From positions 1-35,916 of the forward strand of contig NZ_FZOD01000084.1 in assembly GCF_900188345.1 (NCBI RefSeq): a DNA stretch of 35,916 nt, written 5' to 3'. The translations under genes and the position numbers were made by a program. This document shows positions 1-7,767 of the stretch, piece after piece. The DNA comes from Streptosporangium subroseum (lineage in GTDB: Bacteria; Actinomycetota; Actinomycetes; Streptosporangiales; Streptosporangiaceae). The first letter of the stretch is position 1, and each line of letters begins with the position of its first letter. A model generated the notes under the pieces. It did not search any database. It was not told the origin of the DNA and saw only the letters and a list, made by a program, of their open reading frames with translations.

Positions 1-99
1 GGACTCCCCTGTATACCGACCGCGGCACCGGCCCGAATCTGTCGGCCTCGTACGCCATGATCGGCGGTGATATATCCCGTACGCCCCTCAAGGAGTGCC

Positions 100-360
100 G
101 TGGCTGCCACCGACGATGTCAGACGGTGGGGCATCAACAACTGGACAGATCTCGACCTGGTCCGCGCCGAGCTCGCCGCGGGTGCCGATCCGAACTCCGG
201 CGTGCCCGTCTTCGAAAAGCCGCTGCACGCCGCGGCTGATCGCGGCTCGCCTGAAGTGGTCGCCGAGCTGGCCATGCGCGTCGATGACGTCGACGCGGAA
301 AATCGAGGCCGCACCGCCCTCTGGATGGCCGTCTTCGAAGACCGCACGGACAACGCCCGA
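100..360 (+). pseudogene. Truncated ankyrin-repeat protein, N-terminal part
   Basis: A GTG start at 100 follows AAGGAG at 90-95. The first 87 codons read as ankyrin repeats: ELAAGADPNSG, then PLHAAADRGSPEVVAELA, then NRGRTALWMAV, which is the usual pattern of a conserved GADPN turn and a TPLH-like helix start. Ankyrin repeats bind partner proteins and carry no catalysis. After about codon 87 the ankyrin pattern stops abruptly and the frame runs into unrelated sequence resembling a transposase remnant, so the gene looks cut by an insertion or deletion. The open frame continues to 1221 but the later residues are not ankyrin. The start choice rests on the ribosome-binding site; an in-frame GTG at 67 has none. 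Confidence 0.6.
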
Positions 361-1221
361 GCCCTGGATCCGGCCCGGCACGACCGCCGCACTCGCCTGC
401 CCCAGCACGAGGCCGACCTGCTCGCCACCGCCTGGGAAAACGACGATCCCGACCGCATCCGCAAGCGGGCCCTGCAAGACATCGTCACCGCGCTCGTGCT
501 CACCCCCGGTCCGCTGGAGCAAAGGCCGCGGCTACCTGGCAGGATTCGGCGGCGACGTCGGCATCGACACCATCGCCGTCCCGGTCTTCGCCCGCCCGCC
601 CCGGACTCGACGCTCCACCGGCGAACTGATCGCCTCCACCGAGATCACCGCAGGCTGGCACCACTCGGCCGGCAACGGCCCACCCGAGTACGGCTACAGC
701 GCCACCCTCACCGTCGCCGCCCGCACCCGCCCGATTTCCGGGTCTTTTCCGCCCGCCAGCGCGCCGCCCACATGGCTGCAAAACCCACGATCTTACTGCC
801 CGACAACGAAAGGAAACGGCTCCTTCCCCTGACCGAACTGCCACACATCTGCCAGAAGTCGACCATCACGCTGCGCCCCGACGACCTCGGCATCAAAGAC
901 AAGCTCCGCCAGGACCGGCGCTACCTCACCCCCAACTGGCAGGACGCCTACAAGAGCATCCGAGCCAACACCGAAGGCGTCAACGGCAGAATCAAGGGCC
1001 ACCACATCGATGTCGGCGACCCCAAGAACCGGCTCGCACACGGCCGCGTGGCCCAAACGCTGCTGACCGCGCTCATGGTCTGCATGGCCAACCAGCACAT
1101 CCTGCTCAGCTGGCGGCAGACCCACGACCGCACCGAGCCCGCACCGCAGGACACGACAACGCCTGACGAGCACGACCCCGCCCCACCCAGGGCAGACAGC
1201 AGACCGCCACCTCGCGAGTGA
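361..1221 (+). pseudogene. Degenerate transposase-like remnant
   Basis: No single frame makes a plausible protein here. Coding character moves from frame 1 (about 400-515) to frame 2 (about 515-760, including KGRGYLAGFGGDVGIDTIAV and STGELIASTEITAGWH) and back to frame 1 (about 770-1170). The last part has the look of the C-terminal end of actinobacterial DDE-type transposases: an EGVNGRIKG-like segment, an R-hAHGRVAQTLL-like helix and a final MANQHILLSW helix. I read this as one mobile-element gene broken by at least two frameshifts. The family is uncertain and the middle part is not recognised. It lies directly after the broken ankyrin gene, so the junction near 360 may mark the insertion. 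Confidence 0.4.
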
Positions 1222-1393
1222 TCCGCCCCGCCACCAACCGCACAACACCACGACGACCGTTGGGTTTCGCACGCCCACCGGCCGGTCCCACACGCGCTCA
1301 CAGCGGTCCACCACCACCAGCGCCCTCCGTCACGGCCACCGCACGAGCCAAAATCAGCCCGCCCAGCGGCCACAGGACCTCGGAAACGATGAA

Positions 1394-1423
1394 ATCCCGC
1401 CCGATCAAGCGATCGGACGGGAT
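1394..1423. terminator. Long hairpin, candidate terminator
   Basis: ATCCCGCCCGATC (1394-1406) pairs with GATCGGACGGGAT (1411-1423) across the loop AAGC, with one mismatch in 13. No T-run follows, as is common for actinobacterial hairpin terminators. It may end the remnant transcription unit to its left. Confidence 0.5.
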
Positions 1424-1429
1424 CTCGTC

Positions 1430-1459
1430 AGCTGTTCCTGAGCTAACTCAAGAACAGCT
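1430..1459. repeat. Second hairpin, 6 bp after the first
   Basis: AGCTGTTCCTGAG (1430-1442) pairs with CTCAAGAACAGCT (1447-1459) around a CTAA loop, with one C-A mismatch. It sits 6 bp after the hairpin at 1394-1423. It could be a second terminator or a terminal structure left by a mobile element. Confidence 0.45.
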
Positions 1460-1691
1460 CCTGGTGGGTTGTTCACGAGTGGGTGTGAGCTGGGGTGGGT
1501 CGGAGCCCTAGAAGATCGCTTCCGGGGTGGAGACGATCGTTTCCCGGACCCCCTACACGGAGTCGACTTCACCGAGACCGCTCGGATGCCGGTGGGTGGA
1601 GATCAGGGTCGCAAAGGTCCCTTGATCTTTCGCATGCTGTGAAGATCCCGGCTTTTGCGGTTGAGTCTCCTCCGAGGGGAGACGGCAGAGT

Positions 1692-2630
1692 ATGCGCATG
1701 GACGGCGATGTGCTGCTGACGATCGGAGACCTGGCCCGGCGCACCGGGCTCACGGTGAAAGCGATCAGGTTCTACTCCGACCGCGGGCTCGTACCGCCCA
1801 CCACCCGCAGTCCCGCTGGTTACCGGTTGTACGACGTCGGCGCGCTGGCCCGGCTGGAGTTCGTGCGCGCGCTGCGCGAGCTGGGGATCGATCTCTCCAC
1901 TGTGCAGCGCCTGCTGGAACGCGATCTTCCGGTGGCGCAGGTCGCCGAGGAGTACGCCGAGGCGCTGGACGTGCAGATCCGCATCCTGCGGCTGCGCCGA
2001 GCCGTGCTGCGCGCGGTGGCCAGACGGGGATCGACGTTAGAGGAGACGGAACTCATGCACAGGCTCGCCAAACTCTCCAACGAGGAACGCCACCGCCTCG
2101 TCACCGACTTCATCGACGAGGTCCTGGGCGATCTCGACGCCAATCCCGAGTGGGTCGCGATGATGCGCTCGGCCATGCCGGACCTGCCCGACGACCCTGA
2201 TCCCGCGCAGGTGGACGCCTGGGTGGAGCTGGCCGAGCTGGTTCAGGACCCGGAGTTCCGCGCGGCGGTCCGCCGGCTGGCCGAGTACCAGGCGGCCGAA
2301 CGCGCCCAGGGCGACACCACGGGGCTGCACCACGAGCTCACCGAGGAGGTCCGCGACCGCGTCGGCGCGGCGGTGGCCGCGGGCGTGGACCCCGCGTCGC
2401 CGCAGGCGGCCGCCATCGTCGGCGCCCTCGCCACCCGGTACGCGCAGACCTTCGGCCGCGCCGACGACGCCCACCTGCGGGATTGGATGCTGGACCGCCT
2501 GGAGGTGGCCGACGAACCGTTCGCTGAGCGTTACCTGCAGCTGCTCGCGGTGATCAATGGCTGGCCGGTGCCGCCGAGCATGGCGCCGCTGTTCAGCTGG
2601 TTCATTCAGGCCCTGCGTGCGGGTCGGTGA
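1692..2630 (+). CDS. MerR-family transcriptional regulator
   Basis: 312 residues. The N-terminal 75 residues are a classic MerR winged helix: LTIGDLARRTGLTVKAIRFY, then a GLVPP wing and the GYRLYD strand, then LEFVRALRELG. A connecting helix follows (DLPVAQVAEEYAEALDVQI). The C-terminal about 200 residues are helical, rich in Ala/Glu/Asp, and lack a Cys metal site, so metal sensing is unlikely. An organic ligand or protein partner is the likely input, which I cannot name. The start is one of two close ATG codons (1692, 1698). The gene stands alone, convergent with the merR-SDR pair on the other strand. MerR proteins twist DNA at promoters with overlong spacers. Confidence 0.85.
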   Translation: MRMDGDVLLTIGDLARRTGLTVKAIRFYSDRGLVPPTTRSPAGYRLYDVGALARLEFVRALRELGIDLSTVQRLLERDLPVAQVAEEYAEALDVQIRILRLRRAVLRAVARRGSTLEETELMHRLAKLSNEERHRLVTDFIDEVLGDLDANPEWVAMMRSAMPDLPDDPDPAQVDAWVELAELVQDPEFRAAVRRLAEYQAAERAQGDTTGLHHELTEEVRDRVGAAVAAGVDPASPQAAAIVGALATRYAQTFGRADDAHLRDWMLDRLEVADEPFAERYLQLLAVINGWPVPPSMAPLFSWFIQALRAGR

Positions 2631-2708
2631 GGTCGCTCTCCGCCTTATGCCGTCAGTATCTGCTCACGACGACGGCGGCGCAGGGGATATCCGGACGGCA
2701 GGCGTCCC

Positions 2709-3257
2709 TCACTCTGCAGGGAGTGCCCGTCGCAGCGGCTCGTCCGGCAGCGCCGTGCGGTCGGTACCGGTGGTGGTGCCGAAGGCCTGAACGTCCGGCC
2801 CGGTCGAGCCCCCGTACGTGGTGATCTTGTATTCGACCGCCGTGAGGGAAAGGGTCAGCTCACGGATCCGGCGGCGGATGGTGTCGCGATGTTCGACCAG
2901 CACATCGAGCCGCTCCGGCACCGTGTGCCCTCCGGCATCGACGAGCGAGATGTAGTGCTGCAGGTCACGCATCGACATACCGGACAGTCGCATCCGGGTG
3001 AGGAACACCAGGCGCCGAACCGCTTCGGCGTCGTAGACGCGATGACCATTACCGTCGCGGGCCACCTCGACCAGCCCGGCCCGCTCGTAATAGCGCAGCG
3101 TGTGGGGCGAGATGTCGAGGAGGTCGGCAACCTCGGCGATCGTCATCGTCTCGGGCAGATCGGCCAGGTCGGCGAGGCGGTGGATCGCCTCGACCGACAG
3201 CGGACCGTCGTCCCCAAGCGCTTCGAGCGCCCTGGTCATCAGATCGTCGGTGGCCAT
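2709..3257 (-). CDS. MerR-family regulator, second gene of the SDR-merR operon
   Basis: 182 residues from ATG at 3257. The open frame extends further upstream, but that part overlaps the SDR gene and has no MerR character. After a 36-residue leader comes the MerR winged helix: MTIAEVADLLDISPHTLRYY, ERAGLVEV, NGHRVYD, then LVFLTRMRLSGMSMRDLQHYI. The typical dimerisation coiled coil follows (VEHRDTIRRRIRELTLSL). The 10-nt gap to the SDR stop at 3268 indicates one operon. It most likely controls its own operon through the palindromic promoter at 4136-4166, as is common for MerR proteins paired with oxidoreductases. The ligand is unknown. Confidence 0.88.
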   Translation of the reverse strand: MATDDLMTRALEALGDDGPLSVEAIHRLADLADLPETMTIAEVADLLDISPHTLRYYERAGLVEVARDGNGHRVYDAEAVRRLVFLTRMRLSGMSMRDLQHYISLVDAGGHTVPERLDVLVEHRDTIRRRIRELTLSLTAVEYKITTYGGSTGPDVQAFGTTTGTDRTALPDEPLRRALPAE

Positions 3258-3267
3258 GACCACGAGC

Positions 3268-4128
3268 CTAGATGGGCCGTACCGATGCAGAGACACCCTC
3301 GAAGTCGGCGCTGCGGGCGGTCTCGGCCCACTGCTCGACCTCGTCCAGACCGCGCCGGTAGGCACGCGAGATACGCTCGACCGCCTCGCGCCCGAGCGGC
3401 AGCCGCAGCGGCACCTCGTCGCCGTGCGCGAGGGACACGATGATCTCGGCCGCCCGCGCCGGGTCACCTTCCTGGCGGCCATCGGTCCCGGCCATGTCCG
3501 CACGGACGTTGGCGAGCACGTCACGGTAGGTCGCGGACGGCTCGACGAACTCGAGCACGTCGCCCCCGTTGAAGCCGGTCCTGAAACGGCTGGGCTCGAC
3601 GAGCATCACCCGGATCCCGAACGGCGCGACCTCCCCGGCCAGGGCCTCGGACCAGCCTTCGAGGGCGAACTTCGACGCGGAGTACGCCGACACGCCGGGG
3701 AACGACGTCCGCCCACCCTGGCTGCTCATCTGCACGATCGTCCCGGTGCCCCGCTCACGCATCGTGGGCAGCGCCGCCCGGACGAGCGCGGCGGGGCCGA
3801 ACAGGTGCAGATCCATCAACTCGCGCAACTGCGCGTCGCTGACCTCCTCGACCGCTCCGACCACGGCCCGGCCCGCGTTGTTGACCAGCACATCAAGCTG
3901 ACCGAAGCGGTCGAGGGTGTCGCGCACGAGGTCCGCAGCCGCGGCGATGTCCCGGGCATCGAACTTCGCGATCAGGCAGTTGTCCGGGTACTTGGCCTCC
4001 AGATCGGCCACACTCTCGGGCCGGCGCACCGCCGCCACCACGTGGTCGCACGCCGCGAGCGCCGACTCCGCCAGTGCGCGTCCGAACCCGCGGGACGCGC
4101 CAGTGATGATCCAGGTCTGTGTCGTCAT
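3268..4128 (-). CDS. Short-chain dehydrogenase/reductase (classical SDR)
   Basis: 286 residues, cytosolic NAD(P)-dependent oxidoreductase. The cofactor motif TGASRGFG is at residues 9-16, the structural NNAG at 83-86, the catalytic Ser at about 135-136, and YSASK gives Tyr149 and Lys153, so the active site is complete. It resembles the actinobacterial SDRs with about 280 residues whose substrate is not known. It is the first gene of an operon with the MerR regulator downstream and is expressed from the MerR-type promoter 8 bp in front of the start. The substrate cannot be read from the sequence; a detoxification role is inferred from the regulator. Confidence 0.9.
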   Translation of the reverse strand: MTTQTWIITGASRGFGRALAESALAACDHVVAAVRRPESVADLEAKYPDNCLIAKFDARDIAAAADLVRDTLDRFGQLDVLVNNAGRAVVGAVEEVSDAQLRELMDLHLFGPAALVRAALPTMRERGTGTIVQMSSQGGRTSFPGVSAYSASKFALEGWSEALAGEVAPFGIRVMLVEPSRFRTGFNGGDVLEFVEPSATYRDVLANVRADMAGTDGRQEGDPARAAEIIVSLAHGDEVPLRLPLGREAVERISRAYRRGLDEVEQWAETARSADFEGVSASVRPI

Positions 4129-4135
4129 GGCGGGG

Positions 4136-4166
4136 ACGCTATGCCTTCGAGCGCGCTCGAAGGCAA
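4136..4166 (-). promoter_or_regulatory. MerR-type promoter and operator of the SDR-merR operon
   Basis: On the minus strand TTGCCT (4166-4161) and TAGCGT (4141-4136) form a -35/-10 pair separated by 19 bp. That is the overlong spacer typical of MerR-controlled promoters. The spacer region contains a perfect 22-bp palindrome, with left half GCCTTCGAGCG and right half CGCTCGAAGGC (4143-4164). The SDR ATG is 7 nt beyond the -10, so the transcript has almost no leader. Confidence 0.75.
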
Positions 4167-4167
4167 A

Positions 4168-4615
4168 ACCGACGTGACCACCAAAACAGAAGATCGTGAC
4201 CGGAAGTGCAAAGGAACGTGGACCGCCACGCTGCCGGAACGCTACGTGGAGGCGCTACGGCTGCACCGGGCACGTCAGGACGTCACCCGCACCAAGGCAG
4301 GGCAGGACTGGCAGGATCATGGCCTGGTCTTCGCCTCCCAGATCGGCACACCCCCTCGACTCCCACAACGTCCGCCGCTCCTTCCGGGCGGTGCTCAAGA
4401 AGGCAGGGCTGAACGAGAAGGAGTGGACGCCCCGCGAGATGCGGCACAGCTTCGTCTCGCTGCTCTCCGACTCCGGTATCCCTCTGGAGAACATCTCCCG
4501 CCTCGTCGGGCACAGCAACACGACGGTGACGGAGACGGTCTACCGCAAGCAACTACGCCCGGTGCTTTTAGAGGGAGCCGAAGCAATGGACCGACTCTTT
4601 CCGGACCGATGATGC
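4168..4615 (+). pseudogene. Tyrosine recombinase relic, C-terminal half, frameshifted
   Basis: Frame 1 from about 4168 reads LPERYVEALRLHRARQ and DHGLVFASQIGTP, the middle of an actinobacterial phage/ICE integrase. Frame 2 then continues with SHNVRRSFRAVLKKAGL, WTPREMRHSFVSLLSDSG and ISRLVGHSNTTVTETVY. The frames join if one C is removed from the run CCCCC at 4351-4355. The N-terminal arm and core-binding domains are missing. The usual HxxR box reads RxxR, while the GH and nucleophile Tyr are kept. It lies just beyond the 3' end of tRNA-Ala(CGC), the usual place for an integrase, so it is probably what remains of an old integrated element. Confidence 0.85.
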
Positions 4616-4875
4616 ATGATCACCACATAGCCTCACTCGACCGAAGGATGACCATTGAATCGCGTAAGGGGAGCTCGTCGCAGCGGAGCTCCTGGTTTTT
4701 TGTAGTCGCCGGCTGGTTGTTCCTCATCCTGGGTGCCGGTGTGGGGGCCCTCATCGGGTCAGAGAGCGATGCGACCGCAGGAGTGATCGCGCTGGTAGGC
4801 ATGGGGTTGGGATGTCTCCTCACAGCCATCGTGCTGATGCTTGAGGACCTTCACCGCAACCGATCAGGACCGTAG
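4612..4875 (+). CDS. Small two-helix membrane protein, unknown
   Basis: Up to 87 residues. Two hydrophobic stretches, WFFVVAGWLFLILGAGVGAL and AGVIALVGMGLGCLLTAIVL, are separated by a short acidic loop. A charged N-terminus and a basic C-terminus (HRNRSGP) suggest both ends are in the cytoplasm. No family is recognised. The start is unsettled: ATG 4612 overlaps the end of the integrase relic and lacks a clear ribosome-binding site, and ATG 4648 sits directly on an AAGG. It may be cargo of the lost element. Confidence 0.5.
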   Translation: MHDHHIASLDRRMTIESRKGSSSQRSSWFFVVAGWLFLILGAGVGALIGSESDATAGVIALVGMGLGCLLTAIVLMLEDLHRNRSGP

Positions 4876-4904
4876 CCACTCAGTTGGTCACCCAGCAACG
4901 CAGA

Positions 4905-4934
4905 AGGCCACTCCCGATCTCTCGGAAGTGGCCT
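4905..4934. terminator. Terminator hairpin after tRNA-Ala
   Basis: AGGCCACTCCCGA (4905-4917) pairs with TCGGAAGTGGCCT (4922-4934) over a TCTC loop, with one mismatch. It lies 7 nt beyond the 3' end of the minus-strand tRNA gene and can also serve the small membrane protein gene reading toward it. Confidence 0.7.
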
Positions 4935-4940
4935 CTGACC

Positions 4941-5017
4941 TGGTGGAGATGAGGGGATTCGAACCCCTGACCCCTTCGATGCGAACGAAGTGCGCTACCG
5001 GACTGCGCTACATCCCC
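4941..5017 (-). tRNA. tRNA-Ala (anticodon CGC), CCA encoded
   Basis: The minus strand folds as a full cloverleaf. The acceptor stem is GGGGATG with CATCTCC, the D stem GCGC/GCGC, the anticodon stem CTTCG/CGAAG with loop TTCGCAT, and the T arm AGGGG-TTCGAAT-CCCCT. The discriminator A and CCA are encoded. Anticodon CGC reads the Ala codon GCG. An integrase relic lies next to its 3' end, so it has probably served as an attachment site. Confidence 0.95.
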
Positions 5018-5075
5018 AAGACGTGCACTAGATTAGCAAACTTCCCGGGGCACTCGCGCCACACAACACCGGCTG

Positions 5076-5813
5076 TCAGTCTCCAACCGCGCGGCGCGGC
5101 ATTTCGGCGTACTGGTCGAACAGTTCGTCGCGGTGGGCATCCAGATCGATGATCTCCGCCACGGGTCGCTGAGCTTCCAGCTCGATCAGCTCGGCGGCCC
5201 GCCTGCGGGCGCGCTTGGCGCGCTTCACACGGGCCTGAACGGCGGCTCTGCGCTGCTCGGCATCGATCTGGACCGATACCCGCAGGACCGCGAGATAGGC
5301 GCCCAGAAGGACCACGGAGGGCGCCACGCCCCACCAGGGGATCACCTGGACAGCGGCCGTCACCACGGAGGCGAGAAGCAGCAGCGTGCACCAGAACGTC
5401 AGCCGTCTGCGCTTGGCCACCTGCAGCGCCCGGCGACGGTGCATGGCGCGACGGCGCTCCGCGGATTTTCTGGCTGTAGGCTGCCCGCCCGGGGTTCGCG
5501 CGGGCCGGGGGTCGGACTGGGTCTCAGTCTCGGCCTCGGGCCGGGATTCGGACTCGGGCTCGGACCAGGACTCAGACCGGAACTCGGCCTGGGTCGTCTC
5601 AGGCGAGGACATGGGCATGGGCATGGGTGCGGACAGGGTGTCGGCCATCGCGGCGGCGGACTCCTCGTCGACCGCCTGCTCATCCGGCCCGTACGGCTCG
5701 GCACCCTCGTGGACGTCGGCCATGACGGTCTTGTCCCGGCGCAGCCACATGGGCACGAGCACGCACAACCACATGACGACGATGGCCAGATAAAGGAAAA
5801 CACTGCCGCTCAC
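5076..5813 (-). CDS. sepX: SepX/GlpR-type septation membrane protein
   Basis: 245 residues from GTG at 5813, chosen because GGAGG stands 5 nt before it; the upstream in-frame GTG (5819) touches that site. One N-terminal membrane helix (about 4-22) is followed by a long acidic Pro/Ser/Glu-rich cytoplasmic stretch, a basic segment (KSAERRRAMHRRRALQVAKRRR), two more helices (about 139-158 and 162-180) and a charged tail. This layout and the position downstream of glp and a rimJ-type gene match SepX of Streptomyces, known as GlpR in Corynebacterium, the membrane receptor of the gephyrin-like protein Glp that binds FtsZ. I assign it from architecture and synteny; the loop itself is low-complexity and variable. 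Confidence 0.8.
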   Translation of the reverse strand: MSGSVFLYLAIVVMWLCVLVPMWLRRDKTVMADVHEGAEPYGPDEQAVDEESAAAMADTLSAPMPMPMSSPETTQAEFRSESWSEPESESRPEAETETQSDPRPARTPGGQPTARKSAERRRAMHRRRALQVAKRRRLTFWCTLLLLASVVTAAVQVIPWWGVAPSVVLLGAYLAVLRVSVQIDAEQRRAAVQARVKRAKRARRRAAELIELEAQRPVAEIIDLDAHRDELFDQYAEMPRRAVGD

Positions 5814-5937
5814 GGCCACCTCCGGGCAGCATGAAGACGCCTGTGGTCTCCTGGCGTCCTCAATGTGCTCATGTCACGCACCGTAAGACCGCGTGTCACT
5901 ATTTGACGAGCATTCGATGCGGTGTGTCGCCAGATCT

Positions 5938-6594
5938 TCAAACCTCTTCGTGGGGAGCTCCACCGTGAGCCGCCGATTCACGGGCCCGCCGCCACCGCAC
6001 CAGCAGCCCTCGTGGCGCGTCCTCGACCGTGAGCGCGTAACAGATGTGATCGCGCCAGGCGCCGTCGATGTGCAGATGCCGGCGCCTGATGCCTTCCTCC
6101 CGGAAGCCGAGTTTTTCGACCACTCTGCGGCTCGCATGATTTTCCGGGCGGATGTTGGCCTCGACGCGGTGCAGCCCGGTGGTGAAGAAGCAGTGGTCCA
6201 CCGCCATGGCCACGGCGGTGGGGGTGATCCCTCGCCCCGCCAGGGCGCCGTCCACCCAGTAGCCGATCTGGGCCGACCTGGCCGAACCCCAGACGATGGC
6301 GCCCACGGTGAGCTGCCCGGCGAAGACGCCCTCGTAGGTGACGACCCAGGGCAGCGCGAGCCCCTGCCTGGCCTCCCTGCGAAGGGTCCCGGCCATCGAG
6401 ATGTAGGGGCCGAGGCCGGTCTTGAACAGGGGGGTCTCGGGATTGCTCGGCTCCCAGGGGCGGAGCCAGTTTGCGTTGCGCAGCCGCGACTCCCGCCAGA
6501 CGCGCACGTCTCGCAGCCGCAGCGGCCGAAGTCCCACCAGGCCTTCCGTCAGGGTCACCGGCCAGCCACGAAGTCGATCCACATCATCCATCAT
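5938..6594 (-). CDS. RimJ-like GNAT N-acetyltransferase
   Basis: 218 residues from ATG 6594 (or ATG 6591), which directly follow a GGGGGG run. The fold is that of ribosomal-protein Ala/Ser N-acetyltransferases. GLRPLRLRDVRVW is the first strand, IGYWVDGALAGRGITPTAVA carries the Q/RxxGxG/A acetyl-CoA loop, and HRVEANIRPENHASRRVVEKL with GFREEG is the C-terminal signature of this family. It lies between mog and sepX on the same strand, as rimJ does in other actinobacterial glp-sepX loci. The true substrate is not known; ribosomal protein N-termini are the family precedent. A degenerate 45-bp repeat fills the gap upstream. Confidence 0.88.
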   Translation of the reverse strand: MMDDVDRLRGWPVTLTEGLVGLRPLRLRDVRVWRESRLRNANWLRPWEPSNPETPLFKTGLGPYISMAGTLRREARQGLALPWVVTYEGVFAGQLTVGAIVWGSARSAQIGYWVDGALAGRGITPTAVAMAVDHCFFTTGLHRVEANIRPENHASRRVVEKLGFREEGIRRRHLHIDGAWRDHICYALTVEDAPRGLLVRWRRARESAAHGGAPHEEV

Positions 6595-6601
6595 CCCCCC
6601 A

Positions 6602-6793
6602 AGACACCTCAGCGTGCCATGGAGTAGGTAAGGCGTCTCAGCGAGGGTGTTCTTCCACGCCGAACGGAGCCGGCGAGACACCCCGGCGAGGGCGATCCCC
6701 CACACTGAACGGAGGCGACAAGACACCCCGATGAAGGCAGCCCCACGCCGAGCGGAATTCGGCAGGACATCTCAGCGAGGATGGTCTCCCCCA
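6602..6793. repeat. Degenerate 45-bp tandem repeat between mog and the GNAT gene
   Basis: Units begin near 6602 (partial), 6631, 6676, 6721 and 6764 (partial). The shared pattern is A-GACACCCCGGCGAGGG followed by CCCCCAC-CCGAACGGAG and GGC. Spacing is 45, 45 and 43 bp. The last unit runs into the 3' end of mog. A 45-bp period keeps the frame, so a shadow reading frame shows a 15-residue repeat, but nothing suggests it is translated. Confidence 0.75.
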
Positions 6794-7245
6794 CGGATCT
6801 GGTCCACGGCATGCCGGAGGACGGGCGAGAGCACGGCCATGCCGTCCCGGACCCCGCCCGAGGAGCCCGGCAGGTTGACGATCAGGGTGTTGCCCGTCTG
6901 CCCGGCGAGCCCGCGAGACAGGATCGAGGTGGGCACCTTGTCCCGGCTCACCTGGCGAATGGCCTCGGCGATGCCGGGAATCTCCCTGTCGATCACCCGC
7001 GCGGTCATCTCCGGGGTGAGGTCCGCCGGGGTCAGACCGGTGCCGCCGGTGGTAACGATCACGTCGTATCCCTCGGCCACCCCGGACCACAGCGCCGACT
7101 CCACCGGAGCTCCGTCGGGAACCACCCGGGGACCCTCCACGTCACATCCGGCCTCCGCGAGAAGCTCGACCAGCAGTTTCCCGGATTTGTCTTCGTATAT
7201 ACCGGCGGAGGCCCGGTTGGACGCGGTGATCACCAAAGCTCTCAT
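6772..7245 (-). CDS. mog: MogA/MoaB-type molybdopterin adenylyltransferase domain protein
   Basis: 157 residues. The start ATG 7245 has AGGAGG 8 nt upstream. The MoCF signature is clear: VIVTTGGTGLTPADLTPE in the middle, preceded by the ITASNRASAG strand, with a final NLPGSSGGVRDG loop. This family adenylates molybdopterin before molybdenum insertion. It follows moaC and the moeA-like glp, so the three could form one cofactor module. In actinobacteria this locus is also tied to cell division, so a strict molybdenum role should not be assumed. The 3' end overlaps the 45-bp repeat. Confidence 0.92.
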   Translation of the reverse strand: MRALVITASNRASAGIYEDKSGKLLVELLAEAGCDVEGPRVVPDGAPVESALWSGVAEGYDVIVTTGGTGLTPADLTPEMTARVIDREIPGIAEAIRQVSRDKVPTSILSRGLAGQTGNTLIVNLPGSSGGVRDGMAVLSPVLRHAVDQIRGGDHPR

Positions 7246-7270
7246 ACGGACATCCTCCTGATCACGGCGG

Positions 7271-7741
7271 TTACGGACGGGTCCAGCGGCCCGTCTTGCC
7301 GCCGGTCTTCTCCTCGACCCTGACGTCGGTGATCACAGCCGCCGGATCCACCGCCTTGACCATGTCGATCAACGCGAGGGCCGCGACCGAGACCGAGGTC
7401 AGCGCCTCCATCTCGACCCCGGTCCGGTCCGCGGTCCTGACCAGGGCGGTGATCTCCACGCCCTCGTCGACCACGACCAGCTCGACCTTCACGCCGTGCA
7501 GCGCGATGGGGTGGCAGAGCGGGATCAGGTCGGGGGTCCGCTTGGCGCCCATGATGCCGGCGATCCGCGCGGTCCCGATCGCGTCACCCTTGGGGATGTC
7601 CCCCGACCGCAGCAGGGCCACGGCCTCGGCGGACAGCAGCACCCTGCCGGTGGCACTCGCCGTACGGACCGAGACGTCCTTGGCCGAGACGTCCACCATG
7701 CGCGCCGCGCCGGTCTCGTCGATGTGTGTGAAACCGCTCAC
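7271..7741 (-). CDS. moaC: Cyclic pyranopterin monophosphate synthase
   Basis: 156 residues. An upstream GTG at 7771 overlaps the glp stop as GTGA, but GGAGG stands 7 nt before GTG 7741, giving MSGFTHIDETGAARMVDVS, the normal N-terminus of MoaC. Family motifs are complete: MVDVSAKDVS, then GDAIGTARIAGIMGAKRTPD, LIPLCHPI, and the C-terminal GVEMEALTSVSVAALALIDM with the Lys of the MVKAVD segment. The enzyme makes cyclic pyranopterin monophosphate from the MoaA product, the first committed step to molybdopterin. It is translated just after glp and before mog. No moaA is in the window. Confidence 0.94.
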   Translation of the reverse strand: MSGFTHIDETGAARMVDVSAKDVSVRTASATGRVLLSAEAVALLRSGDIPKGDAIGTARIAGIMGAKRTPDLIPLCHPIALHGVKVELVVVDEGVEITALVRTADRTGVEMEALTSVSVAALALIDMVKAVDPAAVITDVRVEEKTGGKTGRWTRP

Positions 7742-7767
7742 ACGGGCTCCTCCCTCGTCTCCCTCGC

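Larger units (their letters stand above)
1222..1691. other. Non-coding stretch with two hairpins and a MerR upstream region
   Basis: No convincing gene is present. The stretch holds the two hairpins listed separately (1394-1423, 1430-1459) and the leader of the MerR gene at 1692. The leader has a short inverted repeat, GTCTCC (1665-1670) and GGAGAC (1678-1683), just upstream of the start. This could be an autoregulatory site, but it is too short to be sure. Confidence 0.5.

Noticed and set aside
3100..4875. 591-codon plus-strand open frame
   Set aside because: It runs antisense through the SDR and MerR genes, which have complete family motifs. Only its last part covers the integrase relic and small membrane protein.
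6609..6812. Minus-strand small protein with a 15-residue repeat
   Set aside because: The period comes from the 45-bp DNA repeat; there is no ribosome-binding site and the frame overlaps mog.
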